From the NCBI RefSeq assembly GCF_016901835.1, contig NZ_JACJKX010000002.1, forward strand, positions 62,001 through 126,000: a stretch of DNA of 64,000 nt. The letters run 5' to 3'. The DNA is from Parasutterella secunda (lineage in GTDB: Bacteria; Pseudomonadota; Gammaproteobacteria; Burkholderiales; Burkholderiaceae_F). Each line of letters starts with the position of its first letter. The stretch's first letter is position 1. Both the position numbers and the translations under genes were made by a program. The notes beneath the pieces were generated by a model. It was given only the letters and a program-made list of their open reading frames with translations. It did not search any database and was not told the DNA's origin. Below are positions 43,221 to 51,930 of the stretch, in pieces.

Positions 43221-43871
43221 AATTACTTGGTCTCCTTGATCCAAGAGGGCCACCGGTTGAGTTTTCTCTAAAACCTAACCGGCAGGGGTCTTCTTAAAAA
43301 GGTTCCCCTCGTTCGTCTCAACCGTTACTACCGAACCGTCCACCTCGGGAAACCCAAGAGAATGCTCATTCTCTCTCACCGACAGCATTCACATCTGCAA
43401 ATACCCTCGGCACATTTGAAGGGGACAGGTTCTCACGTGTTAAGCACGGACAAATACTGGGCCGAAACCGCCTGTCACAAGTTGTCAATTTGCAACAGGA
43501 TCCACTGTGGAGTCAGCCGTAACAAAAATAGGTCCGATCTTTAAGCACAACAGAACGTCTCGGTCATACTCAGAAGCCCGAAACGAAATAATGCTTAAAG
43601 ACTAAACATATCTTTCTCCATTCGTGTTCCTGAACGTCAGCGGCTCAAAAACACCCGAAAACGGGTTGCAGTTTAGAGAGCAACGTACAAGACACCCATT
43701 GGGATTAACCCGAAGTTTACACCAAACTATAAAAACACGTAGAACGTTCACACTGTCCGAAATCAATTTCCCAAAACTTTTTGACAAAAAACAGTACCTC
43801 TTCAAACGACTTAACACAGTTTGCAAACGCTAAAATAAAGGTCACCGCTAACTATTTATTAGGAGAACATC
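43221..43871. promoter_or_regulatory. Long divergent leader between frdA and ridA
   Basis: 651 bases with no convincing gene; short frames exist on both strands but lack ribosome-binding sites and family resemblance. Sequence is A-rich on the plus strand. It must hold the promoters of frdA and of ridA. A GAATGCTCATTC hairpin near 43361-43372 and a GTTG...CAAC palindrome near 43478-43494 are visible. No FNR-like site meeting the consensus was found. Confidence 0.35.
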
Positions 43872-44249
43872 ATGACTCATGAAATCATTCATACCGATAA
43901 GGCCCCTGCTGCAATCGGCCCTTACTCTCAAGCCACCAAGGGCTGCGCCAATCTTTTCACCTCGGGTCAATTGGGCATTAACCCTGCTACCGGTGAATTA
44001 CCTGAAGATTTCACCGAACAGGCTCGTCAGGCTTTTGAAAACGTCAAAGCTATCGTAGAAGCCGCCGGCGGCACAATGGATAACGTCATGAAGATCACGA
44101 TCTTTTTAACAGACATGGCCAATTTCCCCGCTGTCAATACAGTCATGCAGCAATACTGCCGCGCTCCCTACCCGGCTCGCAGCTGCTTTGCCGTTGCTGC
44201 TTTACCTAAGGGCGGCGCCGTTGAAGTTGAAGCGATCGCCAGCGTCTAA
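43872..44249 (+). CDS. ridA: RidA-family reactive intermediate deaminase
   Basis: A 125-residue protein of the RidA/YjgF/UK114 family that hydrolyses reactive enamine/imine intermediates of PLP enzymes. Family residues: IGPYSQA, FTSGQLGINPATGELP, AGGTMDNVMKITIFL and the end segment YPARSCFAVAALPKGGAVEVEAIA, containing the arginine that binds substrate (Arg in YPARS). AGGAGAA precedes the ATG. Followed by recG. Confidence 0.94.
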   Translation: MTHEIIHTDKAPAAIGPYSQATKGCANLFTSGQLGINPATGELPEDFTEQARQAFENVKAIVEAAGGTMDNVMKITIFLTDMANFPAVNTVMQQYCRAPYPARSCFAVAALPKGGAVEVEAIASV

Positions 44250-44266
44250 ACTTCGCGAGAACTTTC

Positions 44267-46321
44267 ATGCCGATGGCCACCTATCCTCGAAAAAAAGGTG
44301 AAAAACTAGCTCCCTTATCCGAGCGTCTGGCAAAACTCGGACTCAATAAGGACTGGGACTACGTTTTGCATCTACCCCTTCGCTATGAAGACGAAACTTC
44401 TTTGACTCCGATTGCCCGATTGGAGGCCGGCCGCACTCAACAGTGCGAGGGAGAGGTCATTCGTTGCGAGAGAATTCGGCGGCCATCCGGTGAACAACTT
44501 CAAGCAGTGGTCTCTGACCCTACAGGCTCCCTGTACGTCAGACTGCTGCACTTTTACCCCTCTCAAGTCAAACAGTTGAGCGTTGGGCAAAAAGTAAGAC
44601 TCTACGGTGCAGTTCGCGAAGGTTATTTCGGGTTGGAGATGATGCACCCGAAAATTCGGACCGCTCTCACCGGCGCCGCTCTTCCGACAAGCCTTACCCC
44701 TGTGTATCCGGCCGGAGAAGGTATCACTCAGACGTGGCTGAGAAAGCGAATTGCCCGAGCTCTGCTCGATGTCGAAATCAAGGATCTGATTCCAAGACCT
44801 GTTTTGTCCGAATTGAAGCTTCCTACTCTTTCAGACGCTTTACATTTCATCCATCATCCTCCGGTCGGAGCAAGCCTGGAAGCATTGCAAGCAAAAACGG
44901 ACCCTGCCTGGATACGTTTGAAATTCGACGAGTTGGTTGCTCAACAAATCGCACTTAAATACTCCCGTTCGCTCAGATCAGTCTACCGTGCCCCTCAGTT
45001 GGCCCCCGAATTACATCCGAGCACAGATCGACTTTTCGATCAACTGCCTTTCTCACTGACTCGGGCACAGGTCAGAGTTTTTGATGAAATCAAAAGCGAT
45101 ATGGCCCGAATCATCCCGATGAACCGCCTGGTTCAAGGCGACGTAGGAAGCGGTAAAACGGTGATAGCTGCCCTTGCGGCAACGCTTTGTATGGATGCGG
45201 GCTTTCAAGCTGCCTTAATGGCCCCGACAGAAATATTGGCCGAACAGCATTTTGAAAAGATTTCTCAGTGGCTCAAACCCCTTGGAATCAAAATTGTGTG
45301 GCTAGCCGGTAAACAAAAGGCAAAAGAGCGCAGTGAAGCTCTCTCGAGCATCGCCTCGGGCGAAGCACAGTTGGTGGTCGGCACTCACGCACTCATCCAA
45401 GACAGTGTGAAATTTGCCAACTTAGGACTGGCTATTGTGGACGAACAGCACCGTTTCGGGGTCGCACAGCGCCTGGCACTGCGTCAAAACCACGCAAGCC
45501 TCATGCCGCATCTGCTGATGCTTTCTGCCACGCCGATCCCTCGGACTCTAGCCATGAGCTATTTAGCCGACCTTGACATCTCCGTTATTGATGAATTACC
45601 GGCTGGCAGAAAACCCATTACCACCAAACTCATCAGCTTGAATCGTAAAAATGAAGTCATGTCGGTCATTAACGATCAGGTTCGTCAAGGCCGACAGGTC
45701 TACTGGGTCTGTCCGCTCATTGAAGAGAGTGAAAAAATCGACCTGACCGCTGCCACGCAAACATTCGAAGAGTTGCGCTCCTATTTGCCGAATTTACGAA
45801 TCGGTCTGGTCCACGGCGCTCTCAATGCCGAAGAAAAGCAGTCCGTCATGCAAACATTTAAAGACGGTCAATTAGACGTACTCGTGGCAACCACCGTCAT
45901 TGAAGTGGGAGTGGATGTTCCGAACGCGACACTTATGGTGATTGAGCACGCCGAGCGTTTCGGTTTAGCACAACTGCACCAATTGCGAGGCCGTGTCGGT
46001 CGGGGGGCCGAAAAAAGTTTTTGTGTGCTACTCTACGGAGAGTTATCTGAAACGGGTCGTGAGCGACTCAAAGTCATTCGGGAGACGAACGATGGCTTTG
46101 AGATCGCACGACGGGACTTGGAAATCCGAGGTCCCGGAGAATTTTTAGGAGCCCGCCAGTCCGGTGTCCCGCTTTTGCGCTTTGCCGATTTGGAAACCGA
46201 TGCAAAATTGCTTGAATCAGCCCGAGACTTTGCCGATCGGTGGCTCAGAGAGGATTCCGACAATGCCAAGCGTCATGCCAAACGTTGGTTTAGCGGTTAC
46301 GAAGAGTTTTTGGAGGCATAA
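44267..46321 (+). CDS. recG: ATP-dependent DNA helicase RecG
   Basis: 684 residues. Wedge/OB domain in the first 250 residues. Helicase motif I (GDVGSGKTVIA, near residue 293), DEAH-like motif as VDEQHRFG (near 392), LSATPIPRTL and the C-terminal helicase features QLHQLRGRVGRG and the TRG motif region. It remodels stalled replication forks. The first ATG was chosen; a second lies two codons later. Stop codon TAA is immediately followed by the GTG of oxyR. Confidence 0.95.
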   Translation: MPMATYPRKKGEKLAPLSERLAKLGLNKDWDYVLHLPLRYEDETSLTPIARLEAGRTQQCEGEVIRCERIRRPSGEQLQAVVSDPTGSLYVRLLHFYPSQVKQLSVGQKVRLYGAVREGYFGLEMMHPKIRTALTGAALPTSLTPVYPAGEGITQTWLRKRIARALLDVEIKDLIPRPVLSELKLPTLSDALHFIHHPPVGASLEALQAKTDPAWIRLKFDELVAQQIALKYSRSLRSVYRAPQLAPELHPSTDRLFDQLPFSLTRAQVRVFDEIKSDMARIIPMNRLVQGDVGSGKTVIAALAATLCMDAGFQAALMAPTEILAEQHFEKISQWLKPLGIKIVWLAGKQKAKERSEALSSIASGEAQLVVGTHALIQDSVKFANLGLAIVDEQHRFGVAQRLALRQNHASLMPHLLMLSATPIPRTLAMSYLADLDISVIDELPAGRKPITTKLISLNRKNEVMSVINDQVRQGRQVYWVCPLIEESEKIDLTAATQTFEELRSYLPNLRIGLVHGALNAEEKQSVMQTFKDGQLDVLVATTVIEVGVDVPNATLMVIEHAERFGLAQLHQLRGRVGRGAEKSFCVLLYGELSETGRERLKVIRETNDGFEIARRDLEIRGPGEFLGARQSGVPLLRFADLETDAKLLESARDFADRWLREDSDNAKRHAKRWFSGYEEFLEA

Positions 46322-47278
46322 GTGACACTCACAGAATTGAAATACATCATTGCCGTTGCCAGAGAACGCCATTTCGGCCGTGCGGCAGAGTCTTGTTTTA
46401 TCTCCCAACCGTCACTGTCCGTGGCGGTCAGAAAATTGGAAGAAGAACTGGGCGTGCATATTTTCGAGCGTCGTTCTCAGGAAGTTTCCCTTACACCCGT
46501 AGGCGAAAACATTGTCGAACAAGCCCAGAAAGTTCTTGAAGAAGTGCGCCGTATCGAAGAATTGGCTATCCAAGGTAAAGATCCTCTCTGCGGACCTTTG
46601 CGGCTCGGCGCCATCTTCACAATCAGTCCCTATCTCATGCCGGGGCTCGTGCATAAAATGCTTCAACTGGCACCTAAAATGCCTTTGATTCTGTCGGAAA
46701 ACTACACGGCCAATCTCCTTGAACAACTTCGTTCGGGTGAAATCGATGTTGCCATCATGGCCCTGCCTATCACCGAACCGGGACTGATGTTTATGCCTCT
46801 GTATGATGAGGATTTCGTGGTTGCTGTGCCTCATGATCACCCGTGGGCTGAGCGCTCTGAAATTCACCGCGATGAGGTCCGCTCCGGAAAACTTTTACTT
46901 TTGGGTAAGGGGCACTGCCTTCGCGATCAGATTCTTGAAGCCTGTCCGGAGTCCATTCCCAGGAAAAACGGCGCGACAACCCTCCAACGGACAGTCGAAG
47001 GTTCATCTTTACTGACTATTCACCATATGGTGGCTCAGGGATTGGGCATCACGGTTTTGCCAAGCTCGGCTCTGAAGGAGACAAATGGCGATGAATTGAT
47101 CAAAGCCATTCCCTTTGAAAAACCGGCCCCCACTCGTCGCGTCATCATCGCCTGGCGAAAGAGTTTTAATCGGATGCCGGCTATTGAAACCATTAAGAAA
47201 GCCGTTAACAGCTTGAATTTGGAAGGCTGCAAGACGCTGAATTTACCTCCGGTGAGTTCTGTTTCATCCGTCAATTAA
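46322..47278 (+). CDS. oxyR: Hydrogen peroxide regulator OxyR
   Basis: A 318-residue LysR-type regulator. The N-terminal helix-turn-helix is MTLTELKYIIAVARERHFGRAA...SQPSLSVAVRKLEEEL. The two redox cysteines are at 199 and 208 in KGHCLRDQILEAC, the same numbers and spacing as E. coli OxyR, so the peroxide switch is intact. Starts at GTG directly after the recG stop; the recG-oxyR order is common in betaproteobacteria. Ends at a bidirectional terminator shared with proC. Confidence 0.95.
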   Translation: MTLTELKYIIAVARERHFGRAAESCFISQPSLSVAVRKLEEELGVHIFERRSQEVSLTPVGENIVEQAQKVLEEVRRIEELAIQGKDPLCGPLRLGAIFTISPYLMPGLVHKMLQLAPKMPLILSENYTANLLEQLRSGEIDVAIMALPITEPGLMFMPLYDEDFVVAVPHDHPWAERSEIHRDEVRSGKLLLLGKGHCLRDQILEACPESIPRKNGATTLQRTVEGSSLLTIHHMVAQGLGITVLPSSALKETNGDELIKAIPFEKPAPTRRVIIAWRKSFNRMPAIETIKKAVNSLNLEGCKTLNLPPVSSVSSVN

Positions 47279-47282
47279 TTAC

Positions 47283-47311
47283 GAAACGGGGATCCTGCCG
47301 GTCCCCGTTTC
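47283..47311. terminator. Convergent terminator between oxyR and proC
   Basis: GAAACGGGGA/TCCCCGTTTC, a 10-bp stem with a 9-base loop in the gap between convergent genes. Confidence 0.75.
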
Positions 47312-47325
47312 GCTTCAGTCAAAAA

Positions 47326-48141
47326 TCAAAGTCGCCCGAGCTCATCGGCCAGCTGCTGACTGCGATCATAGGCAGCCTGGACAGCTTCATCCATCATTTC
47401 CATAAAGCCTTTTTCCTGCATCACACGCAAAGCCTCTGCCGTGGTTCCGCCTTTGCTCGTCACATTAATCCGTAGCTGGGCGGGAGAATCGGTACTGGAA
47501 ACAGCCAGTTTTGCTGCACCCAACACCGTGAGAATGGCCATACGGCGAGCACCCTCACTGTCAAAGCCACGCTTTACGGCAGCCTCTTCCAATGCTTCAA
47601 TGAAACGAAATACATAAGCCGGCCCCGATCCGGAAACCGTCGAGAGCAAATCCAACTCTTCTTCGCTCTTGACATTGATCACTTCTCCCATGGCACTGAG
47701 CACCGACTGGGCAAGTTTTTTTTTCGTTTCCAGAGCCGAGGGCACATACAGTCCGACGACACCGGCTTTGACCAATGCGGGTGTGTTAGGCATTGCACGA
47801 ACCAAGTTGTCGCTGCCCAACCAACGGGCAATGTCTTTAATGCGTAGTCCGGCAGCGATGGAGATGAATAAAGCCTTCGAATTTAAAAAAGGACGAATCG
47901 ATTCGATGGTTTGACGCATTCCCTGGGGTTTAACAGCCAGCACAACAATATCTGCCGACTTTAACCAATCGCCGGCTTCGAGATGAGTGTTAACGCCGTA
48001 GTCTTTGTGCAATCGCTCGCACTTCGGAGGATTGCGATCCATCACGTCGATAAACTCACCGGGGTAGTTTGCCGCAACTAACCCCGCCACCAAAGCTCCG
48101 GCCATATTTCCACCGCCGATCATGGCAATTCGATTTTGCAT
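47326..48141 (-). CDS. proC: Pyrroline-5-carboxylate reductase
   Basis: 271 residues. The dinucleotide-binding start MIGGGNMAGALVAGL (residues 7-21), the MPNTPALVKAGVVGLY segment and the C-terminal signature TVSGSGPAYVFRFIEAL...LRINVTSKGGTTAEAL identify it. Last step of proline synthesis. It follows the YggS gene by nine bases; the YggS-ProC pairing is widespread, YggS helping PLP balance. Confidence 0.95.
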   Translation of the reverse strand: MQNRIAMIGGGNMAGALVAGLVAANYPGEFIDVMDRNPPKCERLHKDYGVNTHLEAGDWLKSADIVVLAVKPQGMRQTIESIRPFLNSKALFISIAAGLRIKDIARWLGSDNLVRAMPNTPALVKAGVVGLYVPSALETKKKLAQSVLSAMGEVINVKSEEELDLLSTVSGSGPAYVFRFIEALEEAAVKRGFDSEGARRMAILTVLGAAKLAVSSTDSPAQLRINVTSKGGTTAEALRVMQEKGFMEMMDEAVQAAYDRSQQLADELGRL

Positions 48142-48150
48142 TCCTACTCC

Positions 48151-48846
48151 TTAAATTTTTGAAGAATAATTTCTTTGACCGAAAATGGATGAGCCGACAC
48201 GCACGAGTGTGGCTCCCTCTTCGATGGCCCAGACATAATCAGCACTCATTCCCATCGAAAGCGTATCCAATTTAAATCCTTGGTTATTGAATCGGTCAAA
48301 CAATGTTTTCATTTTGGCAAATGTTTTGCGTTTTGCAAGTTCCGATGCTTGTGCTTTCGGAATACACATCAGTCCCCTGAGTCTGAGCCGCGGCAGTGTC
48401 ATCAATTCCGGCAATAAGTCTTCAAGCTCATTGACCGAAACACCGCTTTTGCTGTCTTCCTCATCAATATTGACCTCAACCAAAATGTTTAAAGGCGGCA
48501 GATCAAGCGGACGTTGATCGTTGAGTCTGCGGGCGATTTTGAATCGATCGACACTCTGAACCCACTGGAAATGTTCTGCTACCATTCGGGTTTTATTGGA
48601 TTGAAGCGGACCGATAAAGTGCCATTCGAGCGGTACAGTGGGACTGTTGAGGTGGAAAAAATCCACCTTCTCGACCGCCTCCTGAGCGTAATTTTCGCCA
48701 AAGCACAATTGGCCGGCCTTTATGGCTTCGGCAATGGCCCCACAGGGAAACGTTTTACTGACGGCCAACAGCTTGACTTCACGCCCGTGAGCCGCTTTAA
48801 AAATATTTTCCCGAATCCTGGCAATATTGTCAGAAATACTGCTCAT
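48151..48846 (-). CDS. YggS-family PLP homeostasis protein
   Basis: 231 residues, single-domain PLP-binding TIM barrel. Lysine for PLP is in LLAVSKTFP (near residue 28-36), and FGENYAQEAVEKVD, WHFIGPLQSNK, LMCIPKA and LSMGMSADYVWAIEEGATLVRVGSSIFG are present. It buffers PLP and affects amino acid metabolism. The ATG at 48846 with GGAGG upstream is correct; a further 46-residue extension has no support. Confidence 0.93.
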   Translation of the reverse strand: MSSISDNIARIRENIFKAAHGREVKLLAVSKTFPCGAIAEAIKAGQLCFGENYAQEAVEKVDFFHLNSPTVPLEWHFIGPLQSNKTRMVAEHFQWVQSVDRFKIARRLNDQRPLDLPPLNILVEVNIDEEDSKSGVSVNELEDLLPELMTLPRLRLRGLMCIPKAQASELAKRKTFAKMKTLFDRFNNQGFKLDTLSMGMSADYVWAIEEGATLVRVGSSIFGQRNYSSKI

Positions 48847-48919
48847 AAAAATCAAACCTCCGTCGATTTCAGCAGTATACAATTGCGACAAAGAAATCGT
48901 TGCGAGGTAGGGCCTTTTT

Positions 48920-49513
48920 ATGACTGATGTTTTATTGCATTGTTGCTGCGCACCCTGCTCCAGTGCCATACTGGAGTGGCTCATGCAAAATGATTATCGG
49001 CCGACCCTCTTTTACTTCAATCCCAATATTTACCCGAATTCCGAATACGTGATTCGTAAAAATGAATTAAAGCGCTACGCTGAACATTTGGGAATTCGGG
49101 TCATAGACGGCGACTATGATCACAGTAAGTGGCGTGAAGCGGTGCGAGGTCTTGAGATGCAACCCGAAAGGGGTGAGCGCTGTCAGGTCTGTTTTAACTA
49201 CCGATTAACAGAAACGGCCCGTGTGGCAGACCGGGAAAAAATCAAGCTTTTTACGACCACCCTGGCTTCGAGCCGTTGGAAAGATATCGAGCAAATCAAC
49301 CGGGCCGGATTGGCTGCGCAATCGCTTTATCCGCAGACACAATTTTGGGATAAAAATTGGAGAAAGGGCGGCCTTCAACAACGTCGCAACGAATTGCTGA
49401 AAATCAACGGTTTTTACAACCAACTCTACTGCGGTTGTGAATTTTCGATGAGGCGGCTACCGGCAGAAAGCTGCGAGTTGATTCTCAAGCAGCAAACGCC
49501 CGACGAAATTTAA
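48920..49513 (+). CDS. queH: Epoxyqueuosine reductase QueH
   Basis: 197 residues. Cysteine pairs typical of QueH: LLHCCCAPCS near residues 5-14, ERCQVCFNYRL near 77-87, and YCGCEFS near 172-178; they bind an iron-sulfur cluster and a second metal. It reduces epoxyqueuosine to queuosine in tRNA, replacing QueG. tgt and queA of the same pathway lie near 60 kb. It is divergent from the YggS gene and ends one base before lgt's stop codon, with no terminator. Confidence 0.93.
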   Translation: MTDVLLHCCCAPCSSAILEWLMQNDYRPTLFYFNPNIYPNSEYVIRKNELKRYAEHLGIRVIDGDYDHSKWREAVRGLEMQPERGERCQVCFNYRLTETARVADREKIKLFTTTLASSRWKDIEQINRAGLAAQSLYPQTQFWDKNWRKGGLQQRRNELLKINGFYNQLYCGCEFSMRRLPAESCELILKQQTPDEI

Positions 49514-49514
49514 G

Positions 49515-50303
49515 TCAATGTTTTCTGGCAGCCCAGCCCCAAACGCATCCACCCAAAACAATCATGGGTAACGACAACCATTGTCCTTGACTTAAGCCCA
49601 GCGCCTGCAGGCCCAAAAACGAGTCGGGTTCGCGGAAAAACTCCACGGCAAAGCGGCAGATTCCGTAACCCAGACAAAATAATGCTGCCACCGTTCCTCT
49701 TGCCCTGGGTTTTGTTGAATAAATCCACAAAACAGCAAAAAGAAGCAACCCTTCGAGCCCTGCTTCATAAAGTTGAGACGGATGGCGAGGTAAACCGTCG
49801 GCTGCCTGCGGGAAAATCATCGCCAAGGGGAAATCCGCCGAACACACTCTTCCCCAGAGCTCGCCATTGATGAAATTGCCGATTCTTCCGAAAAACAGTC
49901 CCAATGGAACCAGGGGGACCACAAAGTCAGCAACATCCAAAAATCGCATCGCACGGGTTTTGGCAAAATAAAACATTGCCAAAATCACACCGATGATGCC
50001 GCCGTGAGCACTCATTCCTCCGTCCCAAATCCGAATGATCTGCGAGGGATAAGAAAAATAGAATTCCGGTTGGTAGAAAAAACAATACCCCAAACGACCG
50101 CCTAAGATAACTCCCAACACACCGAAAAAGAGAAGATCTTCCACTTTTTGAGCATCCATCATGCGCCAGGCATCTTTTTTTGCGCGCCAATTGCCCAAAA
50201 ACCAAAACAGAGCAAAACCCACCAAATACATCAGACCATACCAATGCACAGACAAGGGACCGATGGAGATGGCAATCGGATCGAATTGAGGGTGTACCAA
50301 CAT
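49515..50303 (-). CDS. lgt: Prolipoprotein diacylglyceryl transferase
   Basis: 262 residues, seven membrane segments. The signature [15 protein letters not shown] (near residues 130-144) and [16 protein letters not shown] carry the conserved Arg and His. It attaches diacylglycerol from phosphatidylglycerol to the lipobox cysteine of prolipoproteins, such as those seen in this window. The ATG at 50303 gives the family N terminus ([21 protein letters not shown]); an upstream TTG is possible, and the ribosome-binding site is weak. Confidence 0.94.
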   Translation of the reverse strand: MLVHPQFDPIAISIGPLSVHWYGLMYLVGFALFWFLGNWRAKKDAWRMMDAQKVEDLLFFGVLGVILGGRLGYCFFYQPEFYFSYPSQIIRIWDGGMSAHGGIIGVILAMFYFAKTRAMRFLDVADFVVPLVPLGLFFGRIGNFINGELWGRVCSADFPLAMIFPQAADGLPRHPSQLYEAGLEGLLLFAVLWIYSTKPRARGTVAALFCLGYGICRFAVEFFREPDSFLGLQALGLSQGQWLSLPMIVLGGCVWGWAARKH

Positions 50304-50401
50304 AAGAGTTTTTTGTTTCAAAATTTCTTCGCAAGCATTGTACCGAGCCAATCTCTTTGTGGTATCGTCAATCGGTATTTTTTCTGTTTTGTTTTCCCCA
50401 A

Positions 50402-51190
50402 ATGTTGAACATCCAAACTTTTTCTAAAGACGATTTTGATCGCTACTGTTCACACCTCGTGCAGACCCATCCTCTGGTTCACTGTATGACCAATGATGTG
50501 GTTCAGGAAATCACAGCCGATGTGCTTTTAGCCGCAGGAGCCTCTCCTGCCATGATCATCGACGAACACGAAAGCGCTGATTTTGCAGCGATTGCCGATT
50601 GTTTACTCGTTAATGTCGGCACCCTGACCGATGATCGTTACAAAGCCATGTTGCTTGCCGTTGAAGCCTGCTGCAGGCACTCAAAACCCTGGGTTCTGGA
50701 TCCGGTCGCAGCAGGGCTTTTACCTTGGCGAGATGAACGTGTCTCAGAACTTGCTCGGAAAAAACCGACGGTGATTCGCGGCAACGCCAGTGAAATTTTA
50801 AGTTTGGCGGGAATGGGTCAAGGCGGACACGGTGTGGACAGCAAAGACGACAGCCGAGATGCAGTCAATGGGGCTGCAGCACTGGCAAAACGCTATGACT
50901 GTGTTGTTGCCGTGACGGGTGAAACGGATTTTGTGACCGATGGTAAGCGCCTGCTGAGTGTCTCCGGCGGTGATGTAATGAGCACATTGGTTGTCGGAAC
51001 CGGTTGCTCATTATCGGCTCTAGTGGCCGCTTATTGCGCACAAAGCGATTGTCCGCTTGAAGCAACGGCGGCCGCTTTGAAGATGGCTAAGCTTGCTTCG
51101 GAAACGGCAGCCTCAGTCTCTCAGGGCCCGGGAAGCTTTCACCCCGCTTACCTGGATGCACTCTATCGCCTGGCTCGCAATCATTTTTAG
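50402..51190 (+). CDS. thiM: Hydroxyethylthiazole kinase
   Basis: 262 residues. [27 protein letters not shown] near the start, [34 protein letters not shown] and [15 protein letters not shown] are the family motifs. Phosphorylates thiazole for salvage of thiamine. The ATG at 50402 is preferred to an upstream frame. No TPP riboswitch is visible upstream and thiD is absent nearby. thiE follows after 13 bases. Confidence 0.94.
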   Translation: MLNIQTFSKDDFDRYCSHLVQTHPLVHCMTNDVVQEITADVLLAAGASPAMIIDEHESADFAAIADCLLVNVGTLTDDRYKAMLLAVEACCRHSKPWVLDPVAAGLLPWRDERVSELARKKPTVIRGNASEILSLAGMGQGGHGVDSKDDSRDAVNGAAALAKRYDCVVAVTGETDFVTDGKRLLSVSGGDVMSTLVVGTGCSLSALVAAYCAQSDCPLEATAAALKMAKLASETAASVSQGPGSFHPAYLDALYRLARNHF

Positions 51191-51203
51191 CACTATTAGC
51201 ACT

Positions 51204-51854
51204 ATGAAGTTAAACAAAGTTTTGGACCTCTCTCTTTATTTAGTTCTTGATCCGATTCTGACTGAAAAAATCGGCATGGCTGAAACTGCGCGGTTGGCTG
51301 TAGAGGGCGGAGCCACCGTCGTGCAGCTTCGCGCCCCTCAGTGGAAGAAAAGAGCACGCTACGAATGTGCACTGGAGCTGAAAAAAGTTCTTGAGCCTTA
51401 TCACATTCCGCTCATTATCGATGATGATGTGGATGTGGCCCTTGCTTGTGACGCTGACGGTGTTCATGTGGGGCAACAGGACTTGCCGGCTCATGTGGCG
51501 GGACAGCTTCTGGGACAAGGAAAAATCATCGGTTTATCCGTTAACAATGCAGATCAAATGAAGTCGGTTGATCCCAGTATCGTGAATTACGTCGGCGTAG
51601 GACCGATTTTCGCAACGAGTACCAAGCCGGATGCTCAGGCTCCGATAGGAGTAAACGGTTTAGAGCAGCTGATGCGAATTTGCCCCGTCCCTGCAGTGGC
51701 TATCGGTGGTATCAAATCTGAACACATTGAGCACATTGTCAAAGCCGGCGCCCAAGGAGTGGCTGTTGTATCGGCCATTTGCGGACAAGATCAGCCCAAA
51801 GAATGCGCCCGAAACCTTTATTCTTTGTGGAAATTACATTCTGAGAGCAAATAG
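51204..51854 (+). CDS. thiE: Thiamine-phosphate synthase
   Basis: 216 residues, TIM barrel. VQLRAPQWKKRARYE (pyrophosphate binding), IIDDDVDVALACDADGVHVGQQDLP and YVGVGPIFATSTKPDA are characteristic. Couples thiazole phosphate and HMP-PP. The start at 51204 has little ribosome-binding sequence (it lies in CACTATTAGCACTATG), so it may be coupled to thiM. The 37-residue upstream extension is not supported. Confidence 0.93.
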   Translation: MKLNKVLDLSLYLVLDPILTEKIGMAETARLAVEGGATVVQLRAPQWKKRARYECALELKKVLEPYHIPLIIDDDVDVALACDADGVHVGQQDLPAHVAGQLLGQGKIIGLSVNNADQMKSVDPSIVNYVGVGPIFATSTKPDAQAPIGVNGLEQLMRICPVPAVAIGGIKSEHIEHIVKAGAQGVAVVSAICGQDQPKECARNLYSLWKLHSESK

Positions 51855-51930
51855 CTCTTTTCTTTGACGCTTATATGCGGCATGAACAGCTAAAATTAAC
51901 GGGATAAACTATTTCAATCATTTGATACAC

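Noticed and set aside
43254..43870. Short frames in the frdA-ridA gap (60-75 codons on both strands)
   Set aside because: No ribosome-binding sites, no family resemblance, and no consistent codon use.
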